The notes beneath the pieces were generated by a model. It saw only the letters and a program-made list of their open reading frames with translations, had not been told where the DNA came from and did no database searches. Shown here piece after piece: positions 21,810 to 33,490 of a stretch of DNA of 64,000 nt. Each line of letters starts with the position of its first letter. Position 1 is the stretch's first letter. The position numbers and the translations under genes were made by a program. The DNA is taken from assembly GCF_000237925.1 (NCBI RefSeq), contig NW_017386008.1, forward strand, positions 682,001 to 746,000, read 5' to 3'. The DNA comes from Schistosoma mansoni. Taxonomy: Eukaryota; Platyhelminthes; Trematoda; Strigeidida; Schistosomatidae.

Positions 21810-22745
21810 TTGCATTTGATGTGAACTGCGAAACAAGAAACCTTAACAAACTACGGAAGCTACTTTGGGGGGGGTTTCATTTAATTGAAGGCTTGTAAAA
21901 TTGTAACATTTACTTTTGCTCCTAGTCTATTCTACAGATCATGAGGTTTAGTTTGATGTATCATTCACTGCCATAGCATTTTCTGTTCCAAAGATATTAT
22001 AATTTAGACGCAACCTTTTGTACTCTATTTTCTACTGTAATCCCCCAGTTTTGGACATAATTGTACCAAGTCTGTTGTAGAGATATCAACTCACTGAAGA
22101 CAATTGGTGAATGGTTGCTCAAACTTCGTGGATTGGTTGAAGTTAGACATTAACACCGTTGGATTTCTACCGGCTCGGTGGTCTATTGGTTAAGGACTCT
22201 GGCTCGAGACTAGTAGGTCCTGAGTTCGAATCTCGCGAGTGCGGGTTCGTGGATGCGCACTGCTGAGAAGTCCCGTAATAGGACAAGTTGGCGGTCCAGT
22301 GCTTCCAGGTTTTCCATGGTGGTCTAGCTTTAATTGACTCATGATTTCAACTATAAAAATACTAAATTCTCCACAAAACCCCTTCTGATCTATAATTGTA
22401 TCTTCCTAATTATTGTACGTTGTGGTCAGGTTAGGGTCATCTATTTATTCATGTATCTTTTTGCACTAATCCGAATTCGGAATTCGAGTACTAGATTGGG
22501 ATTGGAATAAAGCGAGTAGTGTTCCAGTTGTCTTGTCATCTCTCGTGCGCGTGCTTGTCAGCCAATAAGGGATAGAATAGTTTCCGTCTCTCTACCTCCG
22601 CTTCGAACTCACGCATACTAGCCTCAAGGTTAAGCCAGTCAGCCAATCGCGTCAAGGTCAAAATCTACATTAGACAAGTTATATTCGGCCCGAAAGTGAG
22701 TAGACAGATTCAAGGACGGAACAGCAATGCTTACGCAGATTCTTT
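21810..22745 (+). repeat. Unclassified long repeat, LTR-like, with SINE B insertion
   Basis: Homologous in inverse orientation to 41765-42340. Excluding the SINE at 22066-22391 it is about 600 bp. It contains AATAAA near 22507 followed by T/G-rich sequence, compatible with a long terminal repeat, but no internal coding region is seen. Treat as a fossil of uncertain family. Confidence 0.45.
22066..22391 (+). repeat. SINE B single copy with 9-bp TSD
   Basis: A lone, non-inverted copy starting in the leader and ending at CCTTCTGATCT. Flanked by ATAATTGTA (22057-22065, 22392-22400). The ribozyme core is degraded. It gives the natural 3' terminus CTTCTGAT of family B. Confidence 0.84.
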
Positions 22746-23100
22746 CTTTTCTGTTTTGTCGGGGGGGGGGCAGATTTTTTTTTATTTTAATAATTATGCA
22801 ATGATTCCTTGTAACCTTCGTAATCATTTGTGGGTATAGGTAGAGTAGATGATTAAGCCGATCTCCACCACCCGAGTTACCGCTCATGTTAGCTCATGGA
22901 AACAGTCCCATTATCCAGGAGGTACGACGAGGATGTGTGAGTCGGGTTTCATGTCCCGGCCATAAACAATTTAAGTGTATAAACATTACATTAGTACATT
23001 ATTTAATTATTTTACCGTTTCATTTTCTTACAATTCATAACATTGTACTAGATTGATAATTCCATTGGTTAAGCTGTGATATAATGATTAAAATACTCTA
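22746..23100. other. Unassigned sequence
   Basis: Contains a G10 run near 22762 and T-rich sequence. No gene or known repeat recognised. Confidence 0.45.
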
Positions 23101-23690
23101 TCCCCATCATCTATACTCCAGGACTGGCCTGGAGTAACAATTTACATTTAGATGGGGAGAAACGCATCCCAAACATCCTGGCATTATTACTCAGTTCTAA
23201 CAGAAGACTGATATGGTTGGGCCACGTGTTACGTATGCCTGAACATCGATTACCACGACGCGCTATGCTGACTAGTATTGGCAATGGTTGGAAGAGAGTT
23301 AGGGGCAGCAAAACCAAAACGTTGCATCAGAGCATGAAGTCACCAACTTCTAGTCTAAGGTATGTTGGTAGATTCAGACTACTTGGTTGGGGTCCGCGAG
23401 ACTATCGTAACCAATGGTTGGAGACTCTATGTGACATGGCTCAGAATCTATCACAATGGCGTAGGTGTATACACTCTTTATCTTCCTTTAAACCGTGAGA
23501 TTAAAATTGCTTCATATCTGTCTTTCTTCCTATACAATGTTTCTTTTATATATTACCACAACTAAATTAACTACTTCTATGAATTCGGTGTTCATCTTGT
23601 TGTGCTAACGAGTGAGGTATGACAACTTGGACCGATGCATATATGTGCCTGGTCCTACGTTGTAGCTGACTGACTGACTGATTAATAATA
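23101..23690. mobile_element. RTE-2 fragment with internal inversion
   Basis: 23101 to about 23200 is minus-strand RT-region sequence (LSNNARMFGMRFSPSKCKLL). 23201-23690 is the plus-strand 3' end (MGHVLRMPEHRLPRRAMLTS through GCTGACTGACTGACTGA). The inverted piece comes from further 5' in the element, the classic twin-priming outcome. Confidence 0.82.
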
Positions 23691-23729
23691 ATTGTTTAGA
23701 AGTCGAGAGTTTTTTTGTTTAATTATTAG

Positions 23730-23880
23730 TTTGTTGGAAGTAGTTTACAGGAAACCCTTGACCTAGGTTTTATGCGTGTTAACACTTGTTAGCAAGAAAT
23801 ACCAGCAGTTTCAAGAGGACTTTCATTGTTTATGGGATTAGAACTTGTTCTACTCAAATTCATATTCTGAGATGTTACAA
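23730..23880 (-). repeat. Old SINE C relic
   Basis: Diverged minus-strand family C: GTTTACAGGAAACCCTTGAC, then a hammerhead relic around TAACACTTGTTAGCAAG and CAAGAGGACT. Confidence 0.55.
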
Positions 23881-23898
23881 CTAAGTTATTCTGGCCAC

Positions 23899-24259
23899 AA
23901 ATGACTTACGCTTGTTACTCCCAATGGAGCATAGGCCGCCAACCAGCATTCTCCAACCCACTCCGTCCTGAGACTTCCTTTCTAATTCTATCCAATTTTT
24001 GTTCATTCTTCTCATGTCTATCTCCATTTCTCGGCGTAATTTGTTCTTTGGTGTTCCTCTTCTCCTTTGGCCTTGAGGATTCCATGTGAGTGCTTGTCTT
24101 GTGACGCAGTTGGGTGATTTCCTCAATGTGTGTCCTATCCACTTCTAGAGCATTTTCCTGATTTCTTCCTCCACTGGAATCTGGTTTGTTGTCTCTCACA
24201 GTAACTAGTTGCTGATAGTGTCTGGCCAACGGATCCGAAGTATCTTGCGTAGAAATGAC
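23899..24259 (-). mobile_element. RTE-1 3' fragment
   Basis: Minus-strand C-terminal RTE-1 ([35 protein letters not shown]) with broken frames. AAATGAC at 23899-23905 and 24253-24259 is a possible 7-bp TSD. Confidence 0.8.
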
Positions 24260-24261
24260 CT

Positions 24262-24640
24262 TATGTAGAGCTGAGATATTAGTATTGACTGACCGCTAAG
24301 TGTTGACTAGTATCATGTTTGTCTAGTCCTTGGTACAGATCGAATCCTAACGATTATGTTATAATACAACAACTAGTCTAAGTTGCTCGACATAGATTAC
24401 ATTGTGTTAATTTAGGACTTTTCATCAAGATATATCTATATTCTCTAGGACATTGATATTCTTCATGAGATAAGTGTCTTGCGTTATTCAGCCTCACTGT
24501 CGAAGATGTTATTATTGAGTTATTTCGAACGTACTGCAACTTGATCTATAAAATTCTATTATCAACAAGAATTGGATAAACATGACATTGATCAACACTC
24601 AGTGGTCAGTCAATGTAAATGTTTTATTCAGCTAGAAGTC
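24262..24640 (-). repeat. Old SINE C relics
   Basis: Pieces such as AACTAGTCTAAGTTGCTCGA and ACATTGATCAACACTCAGTG match the 3' and 5' parts of family C in scrambled, decayed form. Confidence 0.5.
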
Positions 24641-24784
24641 ATTTGTAGGTCAAATACTTCAGTTGTAACATACATAACACTGACAGCAAGTTCAGTATCC
24701 TCCCACCTTTAAATTGTAAATAAGTATCAACTAGCAATAATAGTTTTTATAAGTCAATTAATTCAGCTTTCCTCTAAAGATTCA

Positions 24785-25684
24785 GTCAGTCAGTCAGCTA
24801 CAACGTAGGACCAGGCACATATATGCATCGGTCCAAGTTGTCATACCTCACTCGTTAGCACAACAAGATGAACACCGAATTCATAGAAGTAGTTAATTTA
24901 GTGGTGGTAATATATAAAAGAAAGGTTGTACATAAGGATATAGTATAGGAAGAAAAACTGATATGAAGCAATTTCAATCTTAAGGTTTAAGGGAAGATAA
25001 AGAGTGTATACACCTACGCCATTGTGATAGATTCTGAGCCATGTCACCCGGAATCTCCAACCATTAGTTACGATAGTCACGTGGACCCCAACCAAGTAGT
25101 CTGAATCTACCAACATGGCTTAGAATAAACGTTAGTGACTCCAAGCTTTGATGCCACGTGGTGGGCAACGAAAGCAAAAGAGATGGAAAAGGCAGTGGCT
25201 GTAGACAACACCAGGCAACTCTTCAGACTAATAAAAGAAACCGGAATAAAGAAGTCAAGTGTAAGTGAGACAGCCTCGGAAAAAGACGGAACCCTTATCT
25301 GCTCTCAGCCCAGACGTTTAGAACAATGGGCGGAACACTTTAAGGAGCAGTTCAGTTAGCCTTCGGCTACTGCACAACTACCCACTATTCCCAGACAGTC
25401 TGAATGGAACATTGAAGTAGGCCCCTCCGACCCTACCTGAAGTTCAAAAGGCTATAACTAACCTGAAACGAGGAAGAGCAGCTGGTTCAGATGGATTGAC
25501 TCCAGAGGTCTTTAAATATGGTGGTCCAATTTTAGCGACTAGGTTGACTAATATTTCGGCTAATATTTGGGAGTTGGACGTAATCCTATCTGATTGGTCA
25601 CAATCACTTATTGTCCCAATATATAAGAAGGGGCCAAAATCATCCTGTGATAACCATAGAGGGATTAGTCTGACTAATATAGCG
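24785..25684. mobile_element. RTE-2 inverted composite with RT fragment
   Basis: 24785-25136 is the minus-strand 3' end (GTCA repeats; LVGVHVTIVTNGW). 25137-25684 is plus-strand sequence from further 5': KAKEMEKAVAVDNTRQLFRL, then the RT fingers (GRAAGSDGLTPEVFK, SQSLIVPIYKKG, NHRGISLTNIALKI). CTAAAGATTCA at 24774-24784 and 25685-25695 is a candidate 11-bp TSD, partly explainable by RTE sequence. At least one stop interrupts the plus part. Twin-priming product. Confidence 0.83.
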
Positions 25685-25796
25685 CTAAAGATTCAAAGAT
25701 TAATGACTAGAATTTTCTATTTTTTTGTTGTTACCTTAATACTTGAAATGGTAGGATATAAAATTTAAAAAATGGCTTGTCTTTAAACATGACTTT

Positions 25797-26318
25797 TGCC
25801 CCCAAATGCCCTGGTACGGCCGAGAGTGAGGAGAGTCCACTCTTCCTCTCGAAATGCTCTCACATGGCCACGCGTATACAGCCAATGCCAGGGAAGTCCT
25901 ACTCACTGACTTCTCGTACCACGGGTGTTGTTCACAAAAGTGAGAGGACGAAAAGCGAATGTCCGGCGCTTTAACCGGGTTGGTGGACACGGCGCATCCA
26001 CCCAAGGGAGTTGGAAATCCCTGATTCCAGACCAATGGCGCACATGGGCTGGCTCCAGTATCCTGAGGGAACAAATGGCGTATGAATGAATCGTTGTTCA
26101 CCGGCAACCATGAGACTGCATTTCCTCATGATGATCCACTGCTTCGCGGATCAGACCTTTAGGCCAAAGGCTCTGGATGTGGCCCCCCTAAGGAAACTAC
26201 CTGCCTCAGTTTGGGCATCTGGGCAGTATCACAGCCCTCACACAAATCAAATGAGATTTGTTTGGCGCATGTGTATCTGGTGCCTCTTTGTACCAATATT
26301 TATGTTAAATAAAAAAAC
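25797..26318 (+). repeat. Retroposon D, full-length with near-perfect TSD
   Basis: Starts GCCCCCAAATGCCCTGG and ends AATATTTATGTTAAATAAAA. Flanked by AAACATGACTTT (25785-25796) and AAACATGAATTT (26319-26330), 11/12 identical. This independently confirms the D family's ends and orientation. Confidence 0.85.
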
Positions 26319-26330
26319 AAACATGAATTT

Positions 26331-26744
26331 TAATCCAGTTATATTTTCTATAACATTGTCTAGAAATGATTCTCCCTAAGAAGTTGATTAACTTCTCTCT
26401 CTTTATCATACATTTATTTTCTTCTCTGATTTGACCATAAACATGGAATCAAATTACATTATATACTCTGTATAATTGATTTATCGGAGTGTAACATTCC
26501 AGATTTAATCACCATAGCAACTTTCTCTTTTCTCTATGTTATATTGATAAGTTTTAATAAACTGATTCTATCTGAATTTAAGAGTTAAATTCACACTTCA
26601 TTCGATATTGTATAACCTGAAATTTTCTTAACACATTAACCTTTATTGATTAGAAAGAAACATTCTTGAAGATTAAAATGTATCACTATGGGGATTTATG
26701 AAGATTGGGGGTGTTTCTATCTCAAACAATGGATGAAGGTTTGT
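26331..26744. other. Unassigned intron sequence
   Basis: AT-rich, nothing recognised. Confidence 0.45.
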
Positions 26745-26965
26745 GTAAGATCATGGATTGATTGAAGTTAGACATGAACACCATTGTATACCGACTTAAT
26801 GGTTTGGAGGTTTAATAGTTCACATGGGAGACCGAAGGTTTTTTTGTTTAAGTCCTTTTCGGTGCAGGATTGTGGATTCGCACTATTGAGGCGTCCTATA
26901 CTAGGACAAAACGACCATCCAGTTCTTCCAAATTTTCAGTGGTGACTTAGCTTAGATGAATTAGG
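26745..26965 (+). repeat. Old SINE B copy
   Basis: Diverged leader, tRNA-like head and hammerhead relic (TTGAGGCGTCC, AGGACAAAACGACC). It belongs to an older subfamily with CCTATACTAGGAC in stem-loop II. Confidence 0.65.
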
Positions 26966-27234
26966 TATTTTTGAATAGATTTTAAAAGATTCATTAATTT
27001 GGAAGTTTCACCACTTATGATAGATTGTATCTGATGAAATCTCAGTATAGATACATATAACTCTTTTGACTTCTGGTAGTTTATGTCCCTTGTAAAGTAA
27101 GGAAGATATTTGTTTGGTAGTTAAAGGATAAGTATTTTGTGTATCAGTTTGTTCATAGTTTACCAATATTTGATCATAGATGTCTTCAAAACATTGCTCG
27201 CCTATTCTTGGTTCACTTAGTGACAGAAAATGAC

Positions 27235-27370
27235 GTTAGATGGAGAGTATTGGATAAAGATATCAAATCAATCGACGAGATATTGAATCTTTATTGATTG
27301 ATTTGGCTGGGACATCTACGACATATGCATTACCGTAAACCAATATTCTTCAACAGTAATTCGGTTACTA
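27235..27370 (+). mobile_element. RTE-2-like relic
   Basis: Distant match to the RTE-2 C-terminal segment (ATTGATTTGGCTGGGACATC corresponds to the RWLGH region). Too decayed for a frame. Confidence 0.5.
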
Positions 27371-27689
27371 ATTCTGTATTGATCTATCTTTGATGTGATT
27401 ACCAGGGCGTATTCTTTTTGTAAGCACATAAACTGAACTCTTAAGATTACCAATTATGAACGTAATGAAACTACCAATAAATGGTATTTATTGTCTAAGA
27501 TTAGTATATTGGTGAAATCGATGCAAAAAAACAACAATCTCCACGAAATCCATCCACTATTAATGATTTTGTACTTACTATTGACTAACTTCAGAATGAG
27601 ATTCTAGGAGTTCTAATGAAAGTTCGTGACTATTGGAGCTTAACTATGCAGGGTGAGAGATAATCATCTATCACACACAACTGAAGATG

Positions 27690-27885
27690 ACTGCATGATA
27701 CCACGAATTGGTTTAAGTTCAACATATGTATCATTGAATCCCGGCCTAATGGTCTAAAAACCTGAATGTCATAGTCTCAATGCTCAATGGGATCATAGAT
27801 GCTCAATCCTGAGGAGTTCCATACTGAGATGAAAAATCTGTCCAGCACTTCCTGGTTTTCAATAGTTGTCTAACTAAGTATACTT
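27690..27885 (+). repeat. Old SINE B relic
   Basis: Leader ATTGGTTTAAGTTCAACAT and hammerhead relic CCTGAGGAGTTCCATACTGA followed by GATGAAAAA. Ribozyme inactive. Confidence 0.6.
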
Positions 27886-28084
27886 AGATAATTTCAAGCT
27901 GAAATTACACAACAAATCAATAATTGAACCTGAAGGGAAAACCATCCAAAGAAAGTCGAATTCTGTGAACTAAGTCATACTGTTCGTTTTTTTGTGGGGG
28001 AAGAAATCCATGGTGTTGTTTTACATTGATTTCTTCTTTTAGAACAAACATAGGAATTCTTGAGTGATCAAGCTTCTTTGAAGA

Positions 28085-28430
28085 TCTTCGTACGTACGTA
28101 CATCAGTCCGAGTTGTCATACCACATTAGCATAGAGATGCAGTTGTCGATTCAAATCCCATAGTGGTAAAAGTAGCAAGAGTTTAAGTAGTAATCGGAAA
28201 GATTAGGGTTTGAAGATGTTATTAAAGGAGTATAATCCAATGAAATAAATTTGGAAAGAGAAAAAAGAAAGGAACATGAAGAATTCAGAAGATTAGAATT
28301 TGACAGAACACAAAGAGTGGATGCACCTTCACCATTCCAAACGATTTTGAGCCATGTCATTCAAGGTCTCTAACCATCGGTTTTTATCATCATCAAGATG
28401 AGTTAATGACTTCAATTCATGTATTTATTG
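28085..28430 (-). mobile_element. RTE-2-like 3' relic
   Basis: Minus-strand 3' end with GTAC repeats (CGTACGTACGTACATCAG) and diverged 3' UTR. CTGAGCC-type segment GATTTTGAGCCATGTCATTC matches the RTE-2 tail. Related to the relic at 52840-53065. Confidence 0.6.
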
Positions 28431-28632
28431 AACAGACTTTATAAATATTAATTTTTTTTCATCTACCCAGCTAGTTAACTATCTACACAGCAGGAATTTT
28501 TTCTACTAATCGTGATCCATTATGTCAATCAGTTTGCATCGTCTAAACAAGATTCTTTTAAAATCAATTATGTGCTTTTCTTCTTTATCCTAATATATAA
28601 AATAGTTCTATATATAAACAATATAATATTAT

Positions 28633-29303
28633 AGATCAGAAGGGGGTTTTGTGAAGATTTTAGTATTTTCATAGTTGAAATCATGAGTCGATTGAAGTTA
28701 GATCACCATGGAAAACCTGGAAGCACTGGACGGCCGTTTTGTTCCAGGGTGGAACTCCTCAGTGGCGCGCATTCACCATCCCGCACCGCGAGATTCAAAT
28801 CCAGGACCTACCAGTCTCGCGCCAGAGCACTTAATCGGTATACCACTGAGCCGGCCGGCATCCGACGGTGTTAATGTCTAACTTCAACCGATCCACGATG
28901 TTGAGCAACCGTTCACCGATTGTCTTCAGTCAGTTGATGTCTCACAACAGACGTGGTTTGAACTCCACTGGTCACTGCTTCCTAGTAGAACTCAAGGAAA
29001 TATCTCTTGAAGTCAGTCAGTAGTGAGCATATGATTATAGATCAGNNNNNNNNNNNNNNNNNNNNNNNNNNNNNNNNNNNNNNNNNNNNNNNNNNNNNNN
29101 NNNNNNNNNNNNNNNNNNNNNNNNNNNNNNNNNNNNNNNNNNNNNNNNNNNNNNNNNNNNNNNNNNNNNNNNNNNNNNNNNNNNNNNNNNNNNNNNNNNN
29201 NNNNNNNNNNNNNNNNNNNNNNNNNNNNNNNNNNNNNNNNNNNNNATTGACTCCGCTTTCACTATGAAAACCCTTAATGTCCACAAAACCCCTTCTGATA
29301 ATA
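28633..29303. repeat. SINE B inverted pair spanning an assembly gap
   Basis: A full minus-strand SINE B (28633-29045: tail, hammerhead, tRNA head, 5' leader), the gap, then a plus-strand 3' end (29246-29303). A further plus-strand unit starts within 15 bp, so a tandem is also present. Confidence 0.8.
29046..29245. other. Assembly gap (200 N)
   Basis: Run of N at the centre of a SINE B inverted pair. Confidence 0.99.
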
Positions 29304-29305
29304 AA

Positions 29306-29685
29306 TATAATCATATGCTCACTAGTGACTGACATCGAGGAGTACATCCAGGAGTTCTAGTGAGAAGCAGTGACCAATGGAGTTCAAACCACGTCTGTTG
29401 TGAGATAGGAACTCATTAAAGACAATTGGTGATCGGTTGCTCAACTTCGTGGATCAGTTGACGTTAGTCATTAATACCGTCGGATGCCGGTCGGCTCAGT
29501 TGTCTATCGGTTAAGGGCCCTGGCTCGAGACTGGTAGGTCCTGGGTTCGAATCTCGTGAGGCAAGGTCGTGGATACACACTGCTGAGGAGTCCCACAATA
29601 GAACGAAACGGCCGTCCAGTGCTTCCAGATTTTCCATGGTGATCTAGCTTCAATTGACTCACGCTTTCAACTATGAAAATATTTA
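29306..29685 (+). repeat. SINE B, full-length 5' leader to 3' body
   Basis: Begins TCATATGCTCACTAGTGACT right after the 3' terminus of the preceding copy. It has the full leader, tRNA-like head, an intact hammerhead core and the 3' body to AACTATGAAAATA. In mcc sense orientation, about 0.6 kb upstream of an exon. Confidence 0.84.
29578..29622 (+). ncRNA. Hammerhead ribozyme, family B
   Basis: Stem I CACTG/CAGTG, CTGAGGA (29583-29589), stem II GTCC/GAAC (one mismatch), GAAA (29605-29608), palindromic stem III ACGG/CCGT, GTC at 29614-29616. Core complete; in mcc sense orientation. Confidence 0.78.
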
Positions 29686-29689
29686 AGAT

Positions 29690-30313
29690 AACTGACCTCA
29701 GATTTTGTCGCGAAATTCATTCACTAATTTGGGAAAATAGCATTTTGGAATTCTAGCTGATATCAATTCATGACGAAAATCCTAAATCTAATTCATCAAC
29801 TATCAATTATAATCCTTATACTTTAAATTGCTTTATAACCCTCATTTAACCCTAGTAAGTAGGTATGTAGTGAATGAGAACAGGAGTGGGAACAATCGAA
29901 TGTATTTAAGCACAACATTACAGACGGTCTCACTAAATTGTGACAACCATGCAGTAGTAAACAGTTAATTTGCAAAATAACAATCAATTGTCTTAATCTT
30001 AACTATTCCTTCTGTAAATATCGGTCCGTCTTCTCTGATTTCATTGTTCATGCATTTTCGTACCGATTGCCCTTCATTCCTGCTCTATCCTTATCGATCT
30101 TCTGCCAAAATACATTCTATGTCTGATCATCATCATATACTACTTATGAGGATATAAGTAGATCACACTACAGGTAGACCACTCTTAAGGTCACTCTAGT
30201 ACCGCTCAAATGTCATTCATAAATTATAATCTTACCGATTTTCAAGCTTTCCATTTTGTTTTAATATACAAAAAATATTTACTTTTAATTGACTTGATTC
30301 AATTCCTTTTTAG
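29690..30313. other. Unassigned intron 3' part
   Basis: No repeat family recognised apart from the small hairpin TACTACTTAT...ATAAGTAG (30147-30173). Ends in the acceptor TTCAATTCCTTTTTAG (AG 30312-30313). Confidence 0.5.
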
Positions 30314-31024
30314 ACTACTTTATCTGAACATTTAAATTATCATAAAGTACCTGGTACAATAACGAAATCATCTGTAACAACGTCAGCGACAAATACTACA
30401 ATGACAACACAAATGAATTCTAATGTTTATGATTTACCTGAACCAGAATGGATTACACAAACATTAAAACAATATTATGAATATAGTATAACTCATAATA
30501 AACAAAGTATCCCTTGTAGTTTGTTTGGTGGTGAGTTACATTCACCTAAAATAACAACAACAACAACAACAGCTGCAACGAATGGTGGCGGTGGCGGTAC
30601 TGGTGACCTTCGCGGTTCTGGTGGAGTAATAGGAGTTTTACCATTCGATTTTGAACAATCATTATTTGATCAATTAGGTTGTGAAGAGATAAGTACAGAT
30701 CTATCAGAGAATTCAATGAATTTACCTAATCGATTTACACCGAATGCATTAATGATATTTTTGTGTAGTTTAGCACATTCAACACCATATCCACGTTTAT
30801 CTGAATTAGCTCATTGTGCCCAATTAACATCGCATCGTTTATTAACTAAATTAGCACATTATCAATCGGATTGTTTAGTACTTCAAGCGAATTTAGCTGA
30901 AATTAAATCAAATGCTGATCAAATGCAATGTCAATTAAATCAAATTGAATCAAATTGGTCAATTATTAATCGTGCTATGCAATATTGTGAAGCTGCTTTA
31001 GAAGTTAGCGATTGTTTAAATCAG
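30314..31024 (+). CDS. mcc: mcc exon (visible 2), central coiled-coil domain
   Basis: Phase 0 at both ends, 237 codons; acceptor AG at 30312-30313, donor CAG|GTAATT after 31024. TTLSEHLNYHK may match human MCC SSVAEHLAHSL. The C-terminal third (LAEIKSNADQMQCQLNQIES, then INRAMQYCEAALEVSDCL) aligns with MCC LEECKSNAERMSMLVGKYES ... LRLALQYSEQCIEAYELL. In between are a Gly-rich stretch and a PEWITQTLKQYYEYS segment I do not recognise. Reading on past the donor gives a stop at 31094-31096. Confidence 0.9.
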
Positions 31025-31045
31025 GTAATTCATTTTAAAGAGTTA

Positions 31046-31922
31046 CATAATTCATTGTTGATAGATGAATTAGTTGTTTATGAATTTACAAGCTAATCTG
31101 TATATGGTCGGGAGAGTCTACTCTCCCTCTCTCTCTCTTGAAATACCTCCATACAACTCCACATTTATAGCTCATTCTTGGGAAGTGGACATCGAGTAAC
31201 TCGACCAGGATCGTAGATATAAATGGTCCACCTACGAGCAATGGAAAATCTTAATTCCAAGCCACCGATCCAGTATTCATAAAGACACAGGGTATTAAGG
31301 AATGACGGTAAATCAGTTGATGGAGTCATGAATCTTCATCGACTAAGATGGTTGAGCCACGTGTTACGTATGCTTGAACACCGATTACCACGACGCGCTA
31401 TACTGACTAGTGTTGGCGATGGTTGGAAAAAAGTTAGGGACGGTCAAACCAAAACGTGGCATCTGAGCATGAAGTTACTAACTTCTAGTCTAAGCCATGT
31501 TGGAAGATCCAGACTGCTTGGCTGGGGTCCACGCGACTATCGTAACCAATGGTTGGAGACTCTAGGTGACATGGCTCAGAATCGGTCACAATGGTGTAGG
31601 TGTATACACTCTTCATCTTCCCTTAAAGCTTAAGATTGAAATTGCTTCATATCAGTTTTCCTTCCTATACTATATCCTTATGTACAACCTTTCTTTTATA
31701 TATTACCACCACTAAATTAACTACTTCTATGAATTCGGTGTTCATCTTGTTGTGCTAACGAGTGAGGTATGACAACTTGGACCGATGCATATATGTGCCT
31801 GGTCCTACGTTGTAGCTGACTGACTGACTGATCCATAAAGAACCAATAGCGTAGGGATCCACTGTAAAACATACAACTGTATTTTCCGAAGTTACTGTAC
31901 TAATTTTTAGACTAGACCTTTG
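31046..31922. repeat. Segmental duplication, first copy
   Basis: Begins 22 bp after the exon donor with CATAATTCATTGTTGATAGA and ends TAGACTAGACCTTTG. It recurs at 33109-33490 with about 495 bp removed. It includes a D relic (about 31105-31278) and the RTE-2 insertion. Confidence 0.85.
31287..31833 (+). mobile_element. RTE-2 3' fragment with 8-bp TSD
   Basis: Encodes MNLHRLRWLSHVLRMLEHRL through LLGWGPRDYRNQWLETLGDM; ends in CTGA/GACT repeats. CATAAAGA at 31279-31286 and 31834-31841 brackets it. The C-terminal frame is open over about 100 residues, so it is a fairly young copy. Confidence 0.85.
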
Positions 31923-32948
31923 AATTATAAGCTCGCAAAATGGCCTCTTATGAAAAGTATATCTTAGTTTATGTATCCGGGCCGTCTCCCAGCTCTGATG
32001 AATATGACGAAATCAATGAGGTAGGAGGTGAAGCAAATGCTCACTTTTGATATTATACGATGACGGTTCTATATCGTAAATCGTCTAATATTGAATAACT
32101 TGCGAACAACCTCAGATTCTAGCTCATTAGTTATTGAGTGAAACAGTATTTACATCGAAACATAATAAAAGTTCTAAGTTCGATTCCATAATGGGGTGTC
32201 ATAACCTGTCACTTTACAACTATTTGTTTTCGAACCATTCTTTAGTTGATATCAGTTTCTAATGAATGGATGTTCTGATGTATAATTACATGTACATATA
32301 AAAATACATTGTCTTTGACTGGTACTTTTTGTGAACATCAAGGAAATTTATAACCATGATATTTTTAGTGATATTCCTGTTAGAAAAGAAACTATTAACC
32401 GATGGAGTACTGGAATTTCTCAGAAGAGGTCATTCATAACCCTACCAGGGATTAAAATCTAGGCTATCAGGACTAGTAGTGAGCATTTGATCTTTAGACC
32501 ATCGAGTTTTCATTCAGTAGTTCGCATTCTTAACTTCTCGGCATTACGCTCTCTTCACCCATGAACACTGACTATGTTTGTCCGACATCTGATATGTTTA
32601 ATTACTAGTAGTCACGGCTTCTCACTAGAACTCTGATAGTCACCTCTCAAAATTAGTTACTAGTAACCAAGCGTGTTGATTGTCTGACTACAGTTAGTCC
32701 GTAATGCAATCTCAAAAATTCAACGATTTCCACAAGTCGCCTTAAGTAGAAAAAGAAATAAATAAATCATCAGCTTAGTGATGATATTTTAACCGCAAGT
32801 ACAGATAAAGCAACATGAACTTTAACTTATACTGGTATATTTTAGACTTCTTAATTTGAACATTATTGAACATTGAGATGAGGTTAAAGTGACCTGGTTA
32901 TTTTTGCAATATATCTACTTATAAGTAGTAATACGATGTATTTGTAAG
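31923..32948. other. Intron with an old SINE B-like relic
   Basis: About 32440-32760 weakly resembles a minus-strand SINE B (CCAGGGATTAAAATCTAGGC, then GACCATCGAG and the leader GTCACGGCTTCTCACTAGAA). The rest is unassigned. No gene. Confidence 0.45.
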
Positions 32949-33105
32949 ACCGTTGCTGCCACCTTGACGTGGCGGTCGGGCTTGCCTATCGTGATGAACC
33001 AATCGAGCTATACTGGCTGGAACAATCGTTCCTCAAGGTCCTACCATGCCAGACAGGTCGGTTTAAGAGCGGTAAGACTAAAAGCAGTAAACCCAAGGTC
33101 CGAAG
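32949..33105 (+). mobile_element. Retroelement 5' region fragment
   Basis: GTTGCTGCCACCTTGACGTG ... CCATGCCAGACAGGTCGG ... AAAAGCAGTAAACCCAAGGT. It is homologous to 44490-45060 (plus) and 45715-45993 (minus). It looks like a LINE 5' UTR; the parent family (perhaps RTE-2) is not established here. It is cut exactly where the segmental duplication begins. Confidence 0.55.
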
Positions 33106-33108
33106 TCG

Positions 33109-33490
33109 CATAATTCATTGTTGATAGATGAATTAGTTGTTTATGAATTTACAAGCTAATCTGTATATGGTAGAGAGAGTCTACTCTCCCTCTTTCTCTC
33201 TCTTGAAATACCTCTATACCTTATCTGTCTTTCTTTCCATACTATATCCTTATATCCAACCTTTCTTTTATATATTACCACCACTAAATTAACTAGATCT
33301 ATGGATCCAGTGTTCATCTTGTTGTGCGAATGAGGTATGGCAAATTGGACCGATGCATATATGTGCCTGGTCCTACATTGTAGCTGACTGACTGACTGAT
33401 CCATAAAGAACCAATAGCGTAGGGATCCACCGTAAAACATACAACTGTATTTTCCGAAGTTACTGTACTAATTTTTAGACTAGACCTTTG
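33109..33490. repeat. Segmental duplication, second copy (internally deleted)
   Basis: Copy of 31046-31922, lacking the part corresponding to about 31150-31645 (most of the D relic and the RTE-2 coding part). It keeps the RTE-2 3' UTR, GACT repeats and downstream flank, so the duplication postdates the RTE-2 insertion. Confidence 0.85.

Noticed and set aside
31025-31096. Extension of the mcc reading frame past the donor to a stop at 31096
   Set aside because: A consensus donor follows 31024, the extension is not MCC-like and the duplicated copy at 33109 has no exon. An alternative short isoform is possible but unsupported.
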